A stretch of DNA of 53,074 bases from Oligoflexia bacterium (GCA_903867855.1 CAIPTA010000008.1:1-53074); one strand, 5' to 3'. Counted from the stretch's first letter, positions 25,726-34,335 are shown. Numbers and translations: made by a program. The notes: a model not told the origin generated them from the letters alone.

Positions 25726-26724
25726 ATGCGTTTTATTATCGTTAGTGCATTGCTAGCCTTACATTGTCTTTTCGTGCCTGCCTTTGCCGCAGATACTTTT
25801 CACGGCCAATTTTCAGCCACAATCCCTGGCGGCAATACCTCTTGCGCTCAGGCAGCCCAGAGCCTGGCCCTAATCTTCGCGAATGCAGCCCCTACAGCCA
25901 CCAATATCGTTGGAAAATGTGAACTAGACACGAGCTTCACCGAGGCCAAACAAACCTATCATAGCTACACGATCTCGATCGCCTATGATGCGAACGCACC
26001 CGTTTCTATTTATAAAGTAGATTTCCAAGCTGACCCGATCTGGGATACGGCACCGATGTTCACGAGCTATGCAAGCTGCCTCAATGCTAGGGCCAACCAA
26101 ATGACCATCTTTATTCGCGCCACTGGTTTGAATCCACTTACAGTAAGCTGTGACCTAAGTGCGGATAGCCTCAACACAAGTTATACGATGAGCATAGCAG
26201 CAGTAGGCGAATCGAAAAGCTACCTCTTTCAAATGGCTGATCTCAGCATGACACAAACGCCCCCTACTGGCTTACAAGATAGTGCCTGGATGGCCGGTAT
26301 CGCAAGTGATCTTACCGCTCAAGGAGCAATCGTAGCTGCCCACTCTGGTATCACTACTTTTTACTATGCCACTCAAAGTCTAATCTATTCGAGCAGCATT
26401 TTGGAGCAATTCCCAGCGGCCAACCTCTGCCAAAGTCAGCTTGATCAGGCGATGAAAATCGTGGCCGCTACGGGAGCTAAGCACCCCACAGTGGCTTGCC
26501 GCAAAACCAATGCGCTCACCGCCCTGGTGATGCGTGGCGATTTCTCTAACCTCACGATCCAGAGTGATTTTGAGGGCGGATCTCCAGTTTTCCATAGCGC
26601 TGCCGAGTGCATGCAAGCGCGTGATGAGGTGCTCGCGCAAAATGCCGCCGTTGGCGGATTTTGCGTGCCGAGTAGCAATAATGAGAATTTTTACCAAGTG
26701 GAAAGTTTCAGAATCTCTCTCTAA
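25726..26724 (+). CDS. Exported protein, unknown function
   Basis: A 332-residue protein after a strong GGGAGG site, with a signal sequence (MRFIIVSALLALHCLFVPAFAA). The mature chain has about seven cysteines and several similar segments (TSCAQAAQSLAL, ASCLNARANQMT, NLCQSQLDQAM, AECMQARDEVLA). These look like a degenerate four-fold repeat of roughly 75 residues, each with a Cys followed by a helix. No known domain is recognised. A terminator follows 24 bp after the stop. Confidence 0.8.
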   Translation: MRFIIVSALLALHCLFVPAFAADTFHGQFSATIPGGNTSCAQAAQSLALIFANAAPTATNIVGKCELDTSFTEAKQTYHSYTISIAYDANAPVSIYKVDFQADPIWDTAPMFTSYASCLNARANQMTIFIRATGLNPLTVSCDLSADSLNTSYTMSIAAVGESKSYLFQMADLSMTQTPPTGLQDSAWMAGIASDLTAQGAIVAAHSGITTFYYATQSLIYSSSILEQFPAANLCQSQLDQAMKIVAATGAKHPTVACRKTNALTALVMRGDFSNLTIQSDFEGGSPVFHSAAECMQARDEVLAQNAAVGGFCVPSSNNENFYQVESFRISL

Positions 26725-26747
26725 CTATTCTTAGATTCTTCTGAAAG

Positions 26748-26785
26748 TAGACAGCAATTCCAAATGGGATGCTGTCTATTTTTTT
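26748..26785 (+). terminator. Rho-independent terminator
   Basis: An 8-bp perfect stem (TAGACAGC with its reverse complement at 26771-26778) is followed by a run of seven Ts. It ends transcription of the 25726-26724 gene and overlaps the last codons of the opposing RmlD-like gene. Confidence 0.75.
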
Positions 26786-27642
26786 GTCCATTTTTTTATC
26801 GTATCCAGCACTTCCTCAAGCTCCGTAAATTGAAAGCCCAAGGCTTTTTCTATTTTTCCGCAGTCTAAAATATTATGTGTTGGGCGGGGCTCAGAAAGGC
26901 CTAAGTCCGCAATACGAATGGCGCGAACTTTAGCGGTGTCGAGCCCTAGCTTGGAAGCCAAGAATAAAGCTAACTCAAGCCGAGTAAAGATTCGTCTAGA
27001 CCCTAGATGGAAGAGCCCGTTTAGCTCTTTCTCGATTGCACCAGCCACAATCTCATTGATATCTTCCGCAAACACTGGGTTCACCCACTGGTCGGAAAAA
27101 CAATGTATTTCATTTCCTGCCGAAAGATTTTTTACGATTGGAAATAGGATATTTCGCGGATGCATCGTGAGTGACATGAGCTTACTCGTTCGAAAAATCA
27201 AGTAGCGCTCAAAATACTGCTCCAAGTATTGTTCCGCCGCTCGTTTTTGTTTTCCATATACTGTTTGAGGTAGGCAAGGATCTTTTTCTCCTCGCGGGCC
27301 GGGCGCATTCGAAAACACATAATCGGAAGAGAAAAAAATTGGCACCACTTTCAATTGCCGCAGTAACTCGAAGAGCTGAATCATTCCCGTCACATTAATC
27401 TGATGAGAGAGTGTTGGATTTAGGTGGCAAGCCTCTACATCGGTGAGGGCAGCGCAAATGATCGCATAGTCAAATGCTCCACTCTTAAGAGTCTCTACAA
27501 ATTCTGCAGGAATAGGCTTGCTCAAATCCAGCTCACTCCGCCCCACTGCTCGTAAAAAATATTTTTTATTTTGGAGGCGTTCTTTCAGGATTGATCCCAG
27601 GAAGCCCGTCTCTCCCAATACGATAATTCGCGGCCTACTCAT
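26776..27642 (-). CDS. RmlD-like NAD(P)-dependent sugar reductase
   Basis: A 288-residue extended short-chain dehydrogenase. The nucleotide-binding motif is VLGETGFLGS (residues 8-17). The catalytic YGKQKRA (YxxxK) is near residue 127, with an upstream Ser/Thr in FFSSDYVF. The pattern matches dTDP-4-dehydrorhamnose reductase (RmlD) and its relatives, which reduce nucleotide-linked keto-sugars for surface polysaccharide. No other rml gene is nearby, so the substrate is open. The start (TAATG) overlaps the stop of the preceding gene. Confidence 0.85.
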   Translation of the reverse strand: MSRPRIIVLGETGFLGSILKERLQNKKYFLRAVGRSELDLSKPIPAEFVETLKSGAFDYAIICAALTDVEACHLNPTLSHQINVTGMIQLFELLRQLKVVPIFFSSDYVFSNAPGPRGEKDPCLPQTVYGKQKRAAEQYLEQYFERYLIFRTSKLMSLTMHPRNILFPIVKNLSAGNEIHCFSDQWVNPVFAEDINEIVAGAIEKELNGLFHLGSRRIFTRLELALFLASKLGLDTAKVRAIRIADLGLSEPRPTHNILDCGKIEKALGFQFTELEEVLDTIKKWTKK

Positions 27643-28184
27643 TACAACTTCTTCGCCAGCGCCTTGATTTCTTCAGGAACTATCGCAGCATTCACAGTTT
27701 CTTTTAGCTCTGTGCCCCAATGTAGATAGTGAACATAACATAGGGCGCGAATTGATCCGGGCAAGTCTCCATTCGCTGAGCATTCTTCGTAAAAGTGAAA
27801 GGCCTCCGGGGCAAGACGAGCATCTTCACTTACAGCCGCAGCGATGGAACCTAAATCAACGCCTGCTTGCCGAATGAGAAGCGGCGTTTCGTGCACATCT
27901 TCCGCCTTTAATTTTTTAAAATCGGCCATGTGAGGAAGCTTCTGTAGAGTAGATTTTGCAAATACATGGAATTCTTCCGGCGTAGAAAAGTGGGCTTGAT
28001 CCTCGGCTTTCTTTAGAAACACTCCTGCCTCTTTCCCGGCGGCAGATTCCCGAGCTATAGCCAGCTTCTCTGCAGATTCGCTGGGGGAACTTTCTTCTCC
28101 CGCAGACTTCGCTGGCCGCCAATAGTAGCCAATGGAGCCAATCCCTACCACTAGCACTAGAAGCGCCAAGGCACTCTTACCCAC
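27642..28184 (-). CDS. Small membrane-anchored protein, unknown function
   Basis: A 180-residue protein from a GTG that overlaps the upstream stop (TAGTG). One N-terminal hydrophobic segment (residues 4-21) is followed by a polar, helical region. Two cysteines lie in the C-terminal half (ECSANG and ALCYVHYLHW), possibly a disulfide. No domain recognised. It is translationally coupled on both sides with the HEAHH-containing exported protein and the RmlD-like reductase. Confidence 0.7.
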   Translation of the reverse strand: MGKSALALLVLVVGIGSIGYYWRPAKSAGEESSPSESAEKLAIARESAAGKEAGVFLKKAEDQAHFSTPEEFHVFAKSTLQKLPHMADFKKLKAEDVHETPLLIRQAGVDLGSIAAAVSEDARLAPEAFHFYEECSANGDLPGSIRALCYVHYLHWGTELKETVNAAIVPEEIKALAKKL

Positions 28185-29293
28185 TATCTTGATCCTTCGG
28201 GCTGTTCATCCCAAATAGTTGAGGAGGTAGAAATTTTTGCAATCTGCTCCGCATTTATATCCTGCGACATACAGATTTTGGCTACACTTTGAGCCGATAT
28301 TTTTAACTCTGGATGAGCCAAAACGTACTGACACTCTCCACTTTCCATCTGTGCTGATTCCTCTGCATCCATGGTTGGATCGTTCATCGTTTGCACAATA
28401 ATTCTGCTGAAGGAATCGAGAGAATCGAGCTGCAATTCTTCAATTTGTTTCACAGAACACTCACTGCAATTGCTTGCAAACATACGCATTACCGTGGCGC
28501 CAATTGTATAGGGGCCATTTAAGTTGCGATCACAGGCATAGTAGCCTGCGTAAAGATGCCCAGCAGGGCAAAGTGCGTGTTCAAACGATAACGACTGGCC
28601 ATTACCATCGCTGTGATGGGCCTCGTGAAAAAATGTAGCGAGGCGAAATAATCGATTACTCATCGAATCCAAGTTTTTTGAGTCTGGATCATGGTTTTGA
28701 AACAGGCCCTCGCCTACTTGAATAATCCCAGTTCGCGGCGAACTGATAGCAACGAGATCTCCATTTGGCACTTTAAAGCCAAGCAGAGCATTATGCTCCT
28801 TGCCGAGCATATAGAGGGCGGCACCTAGATTTTGCATCACCATCACAACGCTATCTTTTTTCGGCAACAGCCAATCTAGAATACTACCGTTGGCGGCAGA
28901 TGGCTGCTCTTGCGTGGGAAATACACCTGGATTCTCAAAGCCATAGCCTTCCTGCACTACCGACAAACTTTTTCCCACGTCCAAATTTTCGCCCACAATG
29001 ATTTGCACTCGGTCTGCGAGCCAAGATTCCATCAAATCTCCATTCGTGCTGGAAATATGCATGAGGGAATTTAAATCGGAATCTGGATTACTGAATTTTT
29101 TCGTCTGTAAGAAGCGCAAATCTTGCTGTAGGAATTGCTGCTGGGTGGATAAAATATTGCCGGCGATTTTAAATCGTCCGCTATCATCACTCACCACCAC
29201 ACCGGCAGTTTTTGCGCCGAAGGCAAATGCAGGTGCATGAGCAAAACAAAGTAGAGAAGTAACCGCAGATAAAATTAGTAGTTTGACGTTCAT
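28184..29293 (-). CDS. Exported putative zinc-binding (HExxH) protein
   Basis: A 369-residue protein with a signal sequence (MNVKLLILSAVTSLLCFAHAPAFA). FFHEAHHSDGNGQ (about residue 235) fits HExxH, and nearby cysteines and histidines (ALCPAGH, YYACDR) could complete a zinc site or disulfides. A paired NCSEC motif follows. Metallopeptidase activity is plausible, but I cannot assign a family. First gene of a three-gene overlapping operon. A 149-bp divergent region separates it from the AlkD-like gene. Confidence 0.72.
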   Translation of the reverse strand: MNVKLLILSAVTSLLCFAHAPAFAFGAKTAGVVVSDDSGRFKIAGNILSTQQQFLQQDLRFLQTKKFSNPDSDLNSLMHISSTNGDLMESWLADRVQIIVGENLDVGKSLSVVQEGYGFENPGVFPTQEQPSAANGSILDWLLPKKDSVVMVMQNLGAALYMLGKEHNALLGFKVPNGDLVAISSPRTGIIQVGEGLFQNHDPDSKNLDSMSNRLFRLATFFHEAHHSDGNGQSLSFEHALCPAGHLYAGYYACDRNLNGPYTIGATVMRMFASNCSECSVKQIEELQLDSLDSFSRIIVQTMNDPTMDAEESAQMESGECQYVLAHPELKISAQSVAKICMSQDINAEQIAKISTSSTIWDEQPEGSR

Positions 29294-29442
29294 GATAGTT
29301 ACCCTCTCGGCCCGATTGCCGATAAATTTTGTCGGACATTATGTCGCATTGCACCATAAGTCAATTCCTATCTAGCAATATTGATAAAGGCCCATAATAT
29401 TAGGCACCTATTTTATCCGCTCAATCGCTGCTAGGATGCGCC

Positions 29443-30192
29443 ATGAAGCAATATCTAGAAGAAATCGAGTCCATACTAAAGCAGAACCCACTCCGACAAT
29501 CCTTACTGCATCCGGAGTCTTATATTGGCGGCAATCAGTCTAGGCTCCGTTATCTCGGGGTAAGCGCACCCCACTCTCGGCAGGCCCTGAAAAAAGGCTT
29601 TTCCTTCTCCCATCTCTCAGAAAAGGAGATCGCGAAAATATGGCACTTCGTTTGGCAAAACTCCGATTGCTTTGATGTGATGACGATTGCACTCGCTTGG
29701 TTTGATGATCCAAAACGGAGCGCTATTTTGATTCAAGAATGGCCCCGACTCAAAAAATGGTCTTCACGCGTAGATAACTGGGCGCATGCAGACGGACTTT
29801 CTAACCTCTACTCTAGAATCCTCGAAGAAAAATCCGAGACGCTGAAAACACTACGAGAATGGAACCAATCAAAAAACCCATGGCTACGAAGGCTTTCCAT
29901 CGTGAGCCTCCTCTACTACAGCAAGCAGAGAAGAAAAGTGGTACCGGCCAAAACGATTTTCACTCTCCTTGAGCCCCAACTAGCCCATGAGCACTACTAT
30001 GTGCAAAAAGGCGTGGGCTGGACATTGCGTGAATGCGGCAATGTGTACCCTAAGGAAACCTACGTTTTCCTTGAAAAAAACATTCAGCGCATTAGCGCTC
30101 ATGCCTTTCAGGCGGCCACAGAAAAACTCAGTAAAGCACAGAAAAATCAGCTTAAAAAATTGAGGAAAAGAAAAAACCCGCCGAAAAGCTAA
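29443..30192 (+). CDS. AlkD-like DNA alkylation repair protein
   Basis: A 249-residue all-helical HEAT-like repeat protein with the AlkD pattern: RYLGVSAPHSR near the start, WHFVWQNSDCFDVMTIALAW, a WSSRVDNWAHADGLS segment (the Asp region used to bind DNA) and EHYYVQKGVGWTLRECG. The family removes positively charged alkylated purines such as 3-methyladenine or 7-methylguanine from DNA. Its C-terminal tail is Lys-rich. The next gene starts 1 bp after its stop. Confidence 0.88.
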   Translation: MKQYLEEIESILKQNPLRQSLLHPESYIGGNQSRLRYLGVSAPHSRQALKKGFSFSHLSEKEIAKIWHFVWQNSDCFDVMTIALAWFDDPKRSAILIQEWPRLKKWSSRVDNWAHADGLSNLYSRILEEKSETLKTLREWNQSKNPWLRRLSIVSLLYYSKQRRKVVPAKTIFTLLEPQLAHEHYYVQKGVGWTLRECGNVYPKETYVFLEKNIQRISAHAFQAATEKLSKAQKNQLKKLRKRKNPPKS

Positions 30193-30193
30193 C

Positions 30194-31036
30194 ATGCGCT
30201 CTAGTTTGTTTGCCATCCTAGTTTTCTTCTTTGCAAGCTCAGCCCTCGCGGGCAATGGCAAACGCGTACTGGTCTATAGTGGTACGGGCGTTTGTGAGGG
30301 CTGTCCCGAGGATATCGCGCGTGAATTAAATGCACAGGGATATGATGTTCAGCTTGCCGATGAACATGAGATAACTCTCACTAAACTAAAACAGTTTGAT
30401 CTCTATATTCAACCAGGCGGGGATGATGTTGCCACTGTGAAGCGTGCCCTGCGAGGCACTACAGCGCAAGGTCTCGACGGATTTCAGGCCATTCAGAGCT
30501 ATGTTTCCGACGGAGGTCACTTTCTAGGCCTCTGCCTTGGCGCCTTCATGGCCGATTCCTCCTTAGAGGATGACAATACTGAAAATTTGCATCTGATCGC
30601 AGCTGTGGCTAGTCCGCACGCCAAAACCCCAAAAGCTCGACTGGAATACGTGGATTGGCAAAGCATCCCTACTTCACTCAGTGGCAAAACCCTCGCCTAC
30701 TTCCAGGATGGACCCCAATTTAAGCTTATTGAACCTGAGCGCAAGCAAGGAACCCCCACTATCTTGGCTAAATATGGTACCAATGAAAGTATCGCTGCCG
30801 TAATGAACTCCTACGGACGTGGCCGCGCCATGGCGGTGGGCATTCACCCCGAAGCTACCGACGATTGGCTCAAGGAGGATCACTTGAAAGCTGCTCCAGA
30901 GGCAGTAGCGAAGGAACAAAAAATATTTCTAGCTTTGGTTGAAACGCTTTTGCGCGAAACGACAAAAAAATACCTACCCGCTACCGTCAACTCCCCCAAT
31001 ATTGATTCCCATCCAGGACAAGCCACAGCAAAATAA
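30194..31036 (+). CDS. Exported glutamine-amidotransferase-like (BPL_N) protein
   Basis: A 280-residue protein with a signal sequence (MRSSLFAILVFFFASSALA). The domain resembles class I glutamine amidotransferase-like folds as found at the N terminus of biotin protein ligase: VLVYSGTGVCEG, LYIQPGGDDVAT, and a nucleophile elbow GLCLGAFMA (Cys near residue 117) with a His in VGIHPEATDDW. Relatives act on small amides or peptides. Export suggests a periplasmic peptidase or amidase role. No biotin ligase part is present. Confidence 0.8.
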   Translation: MRSSLFAILVFFFASSALAGNGKRVLVYSGTGVCEGCPEDIARELNAQGYDVQLADEHEITLTKLKQFDLYIQPGGDDVATVKRALRGTTAQGLDGFQAIQSYVSDGGHFLGLCLGAFMADSSLEDDNTENLHLIAAVASPHAKTPKARLEYVDWQSIPTSLSGKTLAYFQDGPQFKLIEPERKQGTPTILAKYGTNESIAAVMNSYGRGRAMAVGIHPEATDDWLKEDHLKAAPEAVAKEQKIFLALVETLLRETTKKYLPATVNSPNIDSHPGQATAK

Positions 31037-31102
31037 GTTACTCGTTGCAAGCTTTCCACCCCACTCCAAACAATCGAGAATCCATTTTAAGAAGTTAAAA
31101 GC

Positions 31103-31951
31103 GGTTCGGGTACATTGCTATCTTGATTTAGCTCCTAGAGCATTTATGGAAGGCACCACCTAACAGGTAAAGCTTCGGAGTACTTCGGAGTACTTCGGTA
31201 TACATGTTTTTATGTCTTTAGTGTACTTCGGTATACTTCGAAGTACGTGAAATTTTGCCCTTAAGGTACAGCAAAAACTTGTCTTTGGGGTACTTTATTT
31301 AAGGCTTCAGAGTACACCCCTCCAACTCTTTAGCGTACAGCCGCCGGCGTTCTTTGGTGTACACAAAAAAATAAGCTTTAGCATATACCAAGGCATCTTT
31401 GGAGTACATCAATCCATTTTTTGATATACAAATAAAAAACTCTTCGGAGTACAGCTAGATACATTTTGGTATACACCAAGCATTGCCTTCGGTGTACACC
31501 GCTTCCTAGACCATTAGGTACAAAACAAATGTCTCTTCAGAGTACAAAAAATGGCGGCTAATTTTTTGTACTCTTTAAAAAGATTTCGACCTCGAATTAC
31601 ATAGCAAAAAACTAAACGGACCGAACGAAAAACACCTTCTATAAATAGAATGCTATTTTAACTTTGGTATACAAAAAATATTATGTCTTCAGGGTACAAA
31701 TTAATGACCGCTTTGGAGTACACAACAAAGACCCTTTAAGGAACGCGCCACCATTCTTCGGGGTACACAAGAAACTTAACTTTAGAGTACGTGTATTTTA
31801 TTTCCAGAGTACAGCGCAGACAGCTTCAGAGTACACAATGAAAACCACTTAATAGTACACACTCACTTACTCTATGATGTACAAGCAATCCGCATTTCGG
31901 TGTACACTCATTTCTCTCTTCGGTGTACGCTTAAATTTATCTTCGCGGTAC
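31103..31951 (+). repeat. Iteron/centromere-like array, about 34 copies of an 11-bp direct repeat
   Basis: About 34 same-direction copies (several degenerate) of CTTYRGDGTAC, often followed by A or AC. Starts I can place: 31103, 31173, 31183, 31193, 31216, 31226, 31236, 31260, 31283, 31305, 31328, 31352, about 31376, 31397, 31419, 31442, 31464, 31487, 31511, 31535, about 31561, 31662, 31687, 31711, 31734 (weak), 31756, 31780, 31802, 31824, 31848, 31872, 31895, 31918, 31941. Spacing is 22-24 bp almost throughout. The exceptions are two triplets with 10-bp steps in which neighbours share the terminal C. The stretch 31572-31661 has no good copy. No gene is evident from 31037 to 32141. The array ends 190 bp before parA, so it probably binds the ParA operon proteins or an initiator. 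Confidence 0.9.
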
Positions 31952-31967
31952 AAGACTTCAATTCCTG

Positions 31968-32006
31968 TAGTTAGTATTAATTAATAAATAACAACATACA
32001 TAAAAC
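31968..32006. other. AT-rich segment between the repeat array and parA
   Basis: A stretch made almost only of A and T (around TATTAATTAATAAATAACAA) follows the last iteron. In iteron origins such a segment is the DNA unwinding element; it could equally be a promoter region for parA. No consensus DnaA box is obvious beside it. Confidence 0.4.
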
Positions 32007-32141
32007 GAAACAGAGATCTACCTCATGCATACTCGTTACACGCATCCCATCTATTTTATTAAAAGAGTAGGGTAGGGCTTCCATTTCGATTATTTGACGT
32101 TTACCATTAGATTTAACAACAGAGTTCATGGAGGACTTTTT

Positions 32142-33092
32142 ATGGCAGACATCTCAACGCAAGAGCTTGCGAGCGCATTTGGAATTTCGCCGCAGCGCTT
32201 ATCAATAATTGCCAAACAAATTGATCTTCAACCAACAGAATCTACCGTAAAAGGCAGAACGAGATTCTACGACCGTAACGCGGTTAGGAAAATTTTGGCA
32301 CTTCGAGGTGTAAATTATCCACGCAATAAAATTATCTGCGTAGCAAATAACAAGGGTGGAGTAGGGAAGACTTCTATAGCAACCTTCTTGGCGAAACGCC
32401 TTGTGGCGATGGGATTTGATACTCTTCTCGTTGATACAGACCCGCAAGCTAATAGCACGAGCTACTTCATGGGGGACAAGCCCTATGACAAAGTTCTTCT
32501 TGATTGTATTTCAAATGGAACAGCTGTTGAAGACGTAGTGAAAGAAGTGGAGCCCGGCCTCTCTATCCTTCCATCATCGTTAAGAAACTCTCGTCTTGAA
32601 ATCGAGCTTCTTCACGCAAAACAAAATTCTGGCACCTTTTTCAAAAAGCTTCTTCAAAAGCAGAACGTAAACTATATCATCATGGATTTGTCTCCAAGCT
32701 TTTCGACTATCAACTTCATGGCGATGGTTGCGGCAGACATGATCTTGATTCCAACAATTTTGACAAAGTTTTCGATCGAAGGCGTGCAAATGACCTTGGA
32801 TACGATTAACGACATGCGGGAAATTTATCCTGATGCAAAAGCTGAAATTAAGTGTGTGATCAATCAAATCGACGTAAGAGTATCGAGTCAGCTGGCCTAT
32901 ATCTCGGCTCTTCATGAACTTGGTGTTCCAATGTTTACGACTACTCTTCGCTCTGACGTAGCAGTTAATAAAAACCAAGGCGGAATATTGAGGGATCTAT
33001 CTTCCAAGTCTGGTTTCTATGAGGACATCTGCAAGTTCACGAATGAAGTTGTAGGTATTCAATCGACGGATAGTAAAGAGCTTAATAACTAA
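32142..33092 (+). CDS. parA: ParA family partition ATPase with N-terminal DNA-binding domain
   Basis: A 316-residue protein. Start ATG 32142 is chosen because GGAGG at 32130-32134 precedes it by 7 bp. Residues 1-55 look like a MerR/winged-type HTH (TQELASAFGISPQRLSIIAKQ, then TRFYDRNAVRKILALRG). The ATPase follows: deviant Walker A KGGVGKT (71-77), LLVDTDPQANSTS (Walker A') and YIIMDLSPSFSTIN (Walker B). An N-terminal DNA-binding domain is the mark of type Ia plasmid or secondary-chromosome ParA proteins, which repress their own operon and move DNA by ATP cycling on the nucleoid. It lies just downstream of the repeat array and 16 bp upstream of its partner gene. Confidence 0.9.
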   Translation: MADISTQELASAFGISPQRLSIIAKQIDLQPTESTVKGRTRFYDRNAVRKILALRGVNYPRNKIICVANNKGGVGKTSIATFLAKRLVAMGFDTLLVDTDPQANSTSYFMGDKPYDKVLLDCISNGTAVEDVVKEVEPGLSILPSSLRNSRLEIELLHAKQNSGTFFKKLLQKQNVNYIIMDLSPSFSTINFMAMVAADMILIPTILTKFSIEGVQMTLDTINDMREIYPDAKAEIKCVINQIDVRVSSQLAYISALHELGVPMFTTTLRSDVAVNKNQGGILRDLSSKSGFYEDICKFTNEVVGIQSTDSKELNN

Positions 33093-33108
33093 GGGATACG
33101 CTTTCTAA

Positions 33109-34296
33109 ATGGATTTAGAACAGCTTAAAAAACGAGCGAGCGCGTCTAGCGATAAGTACAAGGTTAAGCTTTCAAAGCGTAACTTTGGTGCGTCTTCCGC
33201 TGTCGATGCAATGGTTTCCTCCGAGAGGAAATCCTTTGGACAATCGTTTGAGCAATCCGTTAAATCAGAAATTCTTTCGTCTTCTATTGCTCCTAAAGAA
33301 TCGATTAAAGAGATTGGAGAAGAGATTAGTGCCTCATTAGCTCAGTTAGAACTCGAAGAGCATTCTGCTCCATTGGAAGTTCTAAAAGTAGTTGAGGCTC
33401 CGATTACCCTTAAGCTTGATAGGGTAGTGGAGACTGTGGTTAACGCGCCTATCATTGAAGCTCCTATTGCAGCACCCGTAACAAAAGTTGCGCATGAGAC
33501 CGTTATTAAAGAAGTTGTCTCGAAGCCAAAAGAGAAGCTTGAAGCAAAGCATTTTGGCTTAAGTACCACAGACATTCTATCGGAGTATTTTCTAAATCTA
33601 GCCGGGCACGATGAAGTTACTCCGCCCATGTCGATTCATACGATTTCCAATGATGTTGGAATTTCTTATAACACCGTAAAGGTGACGCTTCAGAGAATGA
33701 AAAAGTCCCGCCCTCAATTGATCGATAGGTCTACTGGCGGTCATTGGGGTTTCATTGTTGTTCGTGTGTCAGAGCTTGCTCGTCAAGAGAAGAGGGTAGT
33801 GAAGCCGATCCAAAGGGAATATCAAATTGATATTTCGCCGCTTGCCAATAGGGGGCTTACCCAAACGCATGTGAAGCAGATCTTGAATAAGGGAATTTTG
33901 AGTGAAGCGGAGCTGCAAAAGTCGATCCATGACTTTGCGAATGACCTAAACTTCAATTTCGCGGCCCTTAATATACGTTCCAGTCCGATCAGATTCTTCC
34001 TGGGGATCGTATTGAAGGGCAATGCCTACTCTCCAGTAAAAGAAGTGTCTAAAGAGCAAATTGAGAAGCGTGAGGCTGATCAGAAAGCGCTTCAGGATCG
34101 ATTAGCCTTGAAAAGACAAGAGGCAGAACTTCAAAAGCAGGCGGAAGAGTTTAATTCTAAGTTTGAAGCTTGGAAGCTGGAGCAGACTCCAGAATTTCTT
34201 CTTTCTGTTATTCGCTATGAAGATGGTCAATTCGCTCGTCCGAAGCTAGTTCAAGAAAAAGAATATTTTAGAAATCACGTTCTAAATTCCCTCTAA
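33109..34296 (+). CDS. Winged-helix/coiled-coil protein in the parB position
   Basis: A 395-residue protein. Residues 1-145 are low-complexity and probably disordered (Ser, Glu, Val, Ala, Pro-rich). About 150-222 look like a winged HTH (STTDILSEYFLNLA, then IHTISNDVGISYNTVKVTLQRM, then a Gly-rich wing GGHWGFIVVRV). About 240-305 form a second helical unit (LTQTHVKQILNKG, SPIRFFLGIVLKG). About 312-358 are a charged coiled coil. No ParB box or ParB HTH is seen. As parA's partner it may bind the 11-bp array, as a new type of centromere protein or as a replication initiator. The gene starts 16 bp after parA. Confidence 0.75.
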   Translation: MDLEQLKKRASASSDKYKVKLSKRNFGASSAVDAMVSSERKSFGQSFEQSVKSEILSSSIAPKESIKEIGEEISASLAQLELEEHSAPLEVLKVVEAPITLKLDRVVETVVNAPIIEAPIAAPVTKVAHETVIKEVVSKPKEKLEAKHFGLSTTDILSEYFLNLAGHDEVTPPMSIHTISNDVGISYNTVKVTLQRMKKSRPQLIDRSTGGHWGFIVVRVSELARQEKRVVKPIQREYQIDISPLANRGLTQTHVKQILNKGILSEAELQKSIHDFANDLNFNFAALNIRSSPIRFFLGIVLKGNAYSPVKEVSKEQIEKREADQKALQDRLALKRQEAELQKQAEEFNSKFEAWKLEQTPEFLLSVIRYEDGQFARPKLVQEKEYFRNHVLNSL

Positions 34297-34335
34297 AAAA
34301 CTGCCACCGTGTATGCGGCCGAATCTATCACCAAA

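Noticed and set aside
31664-31852. 62-residue ORF inside the repeat array
   Set aside because: It is read through several iterons, has no ribosome binding site and no protein-like composition; it is a by-product of the repeats.
31103-31951. CRISPR array
   Set aside because: Repeat units are 11 bp and the between-repeat sequence about 12 bp, both far too short; copies overlap in places and no cas gene is present.
34297-34335. Terminator between the parA-partner gene and the peroxiredoxin-like gene
   Set aside because: Only 39 bp, with no stem of more than 4 bp followed by a T run on either strand.
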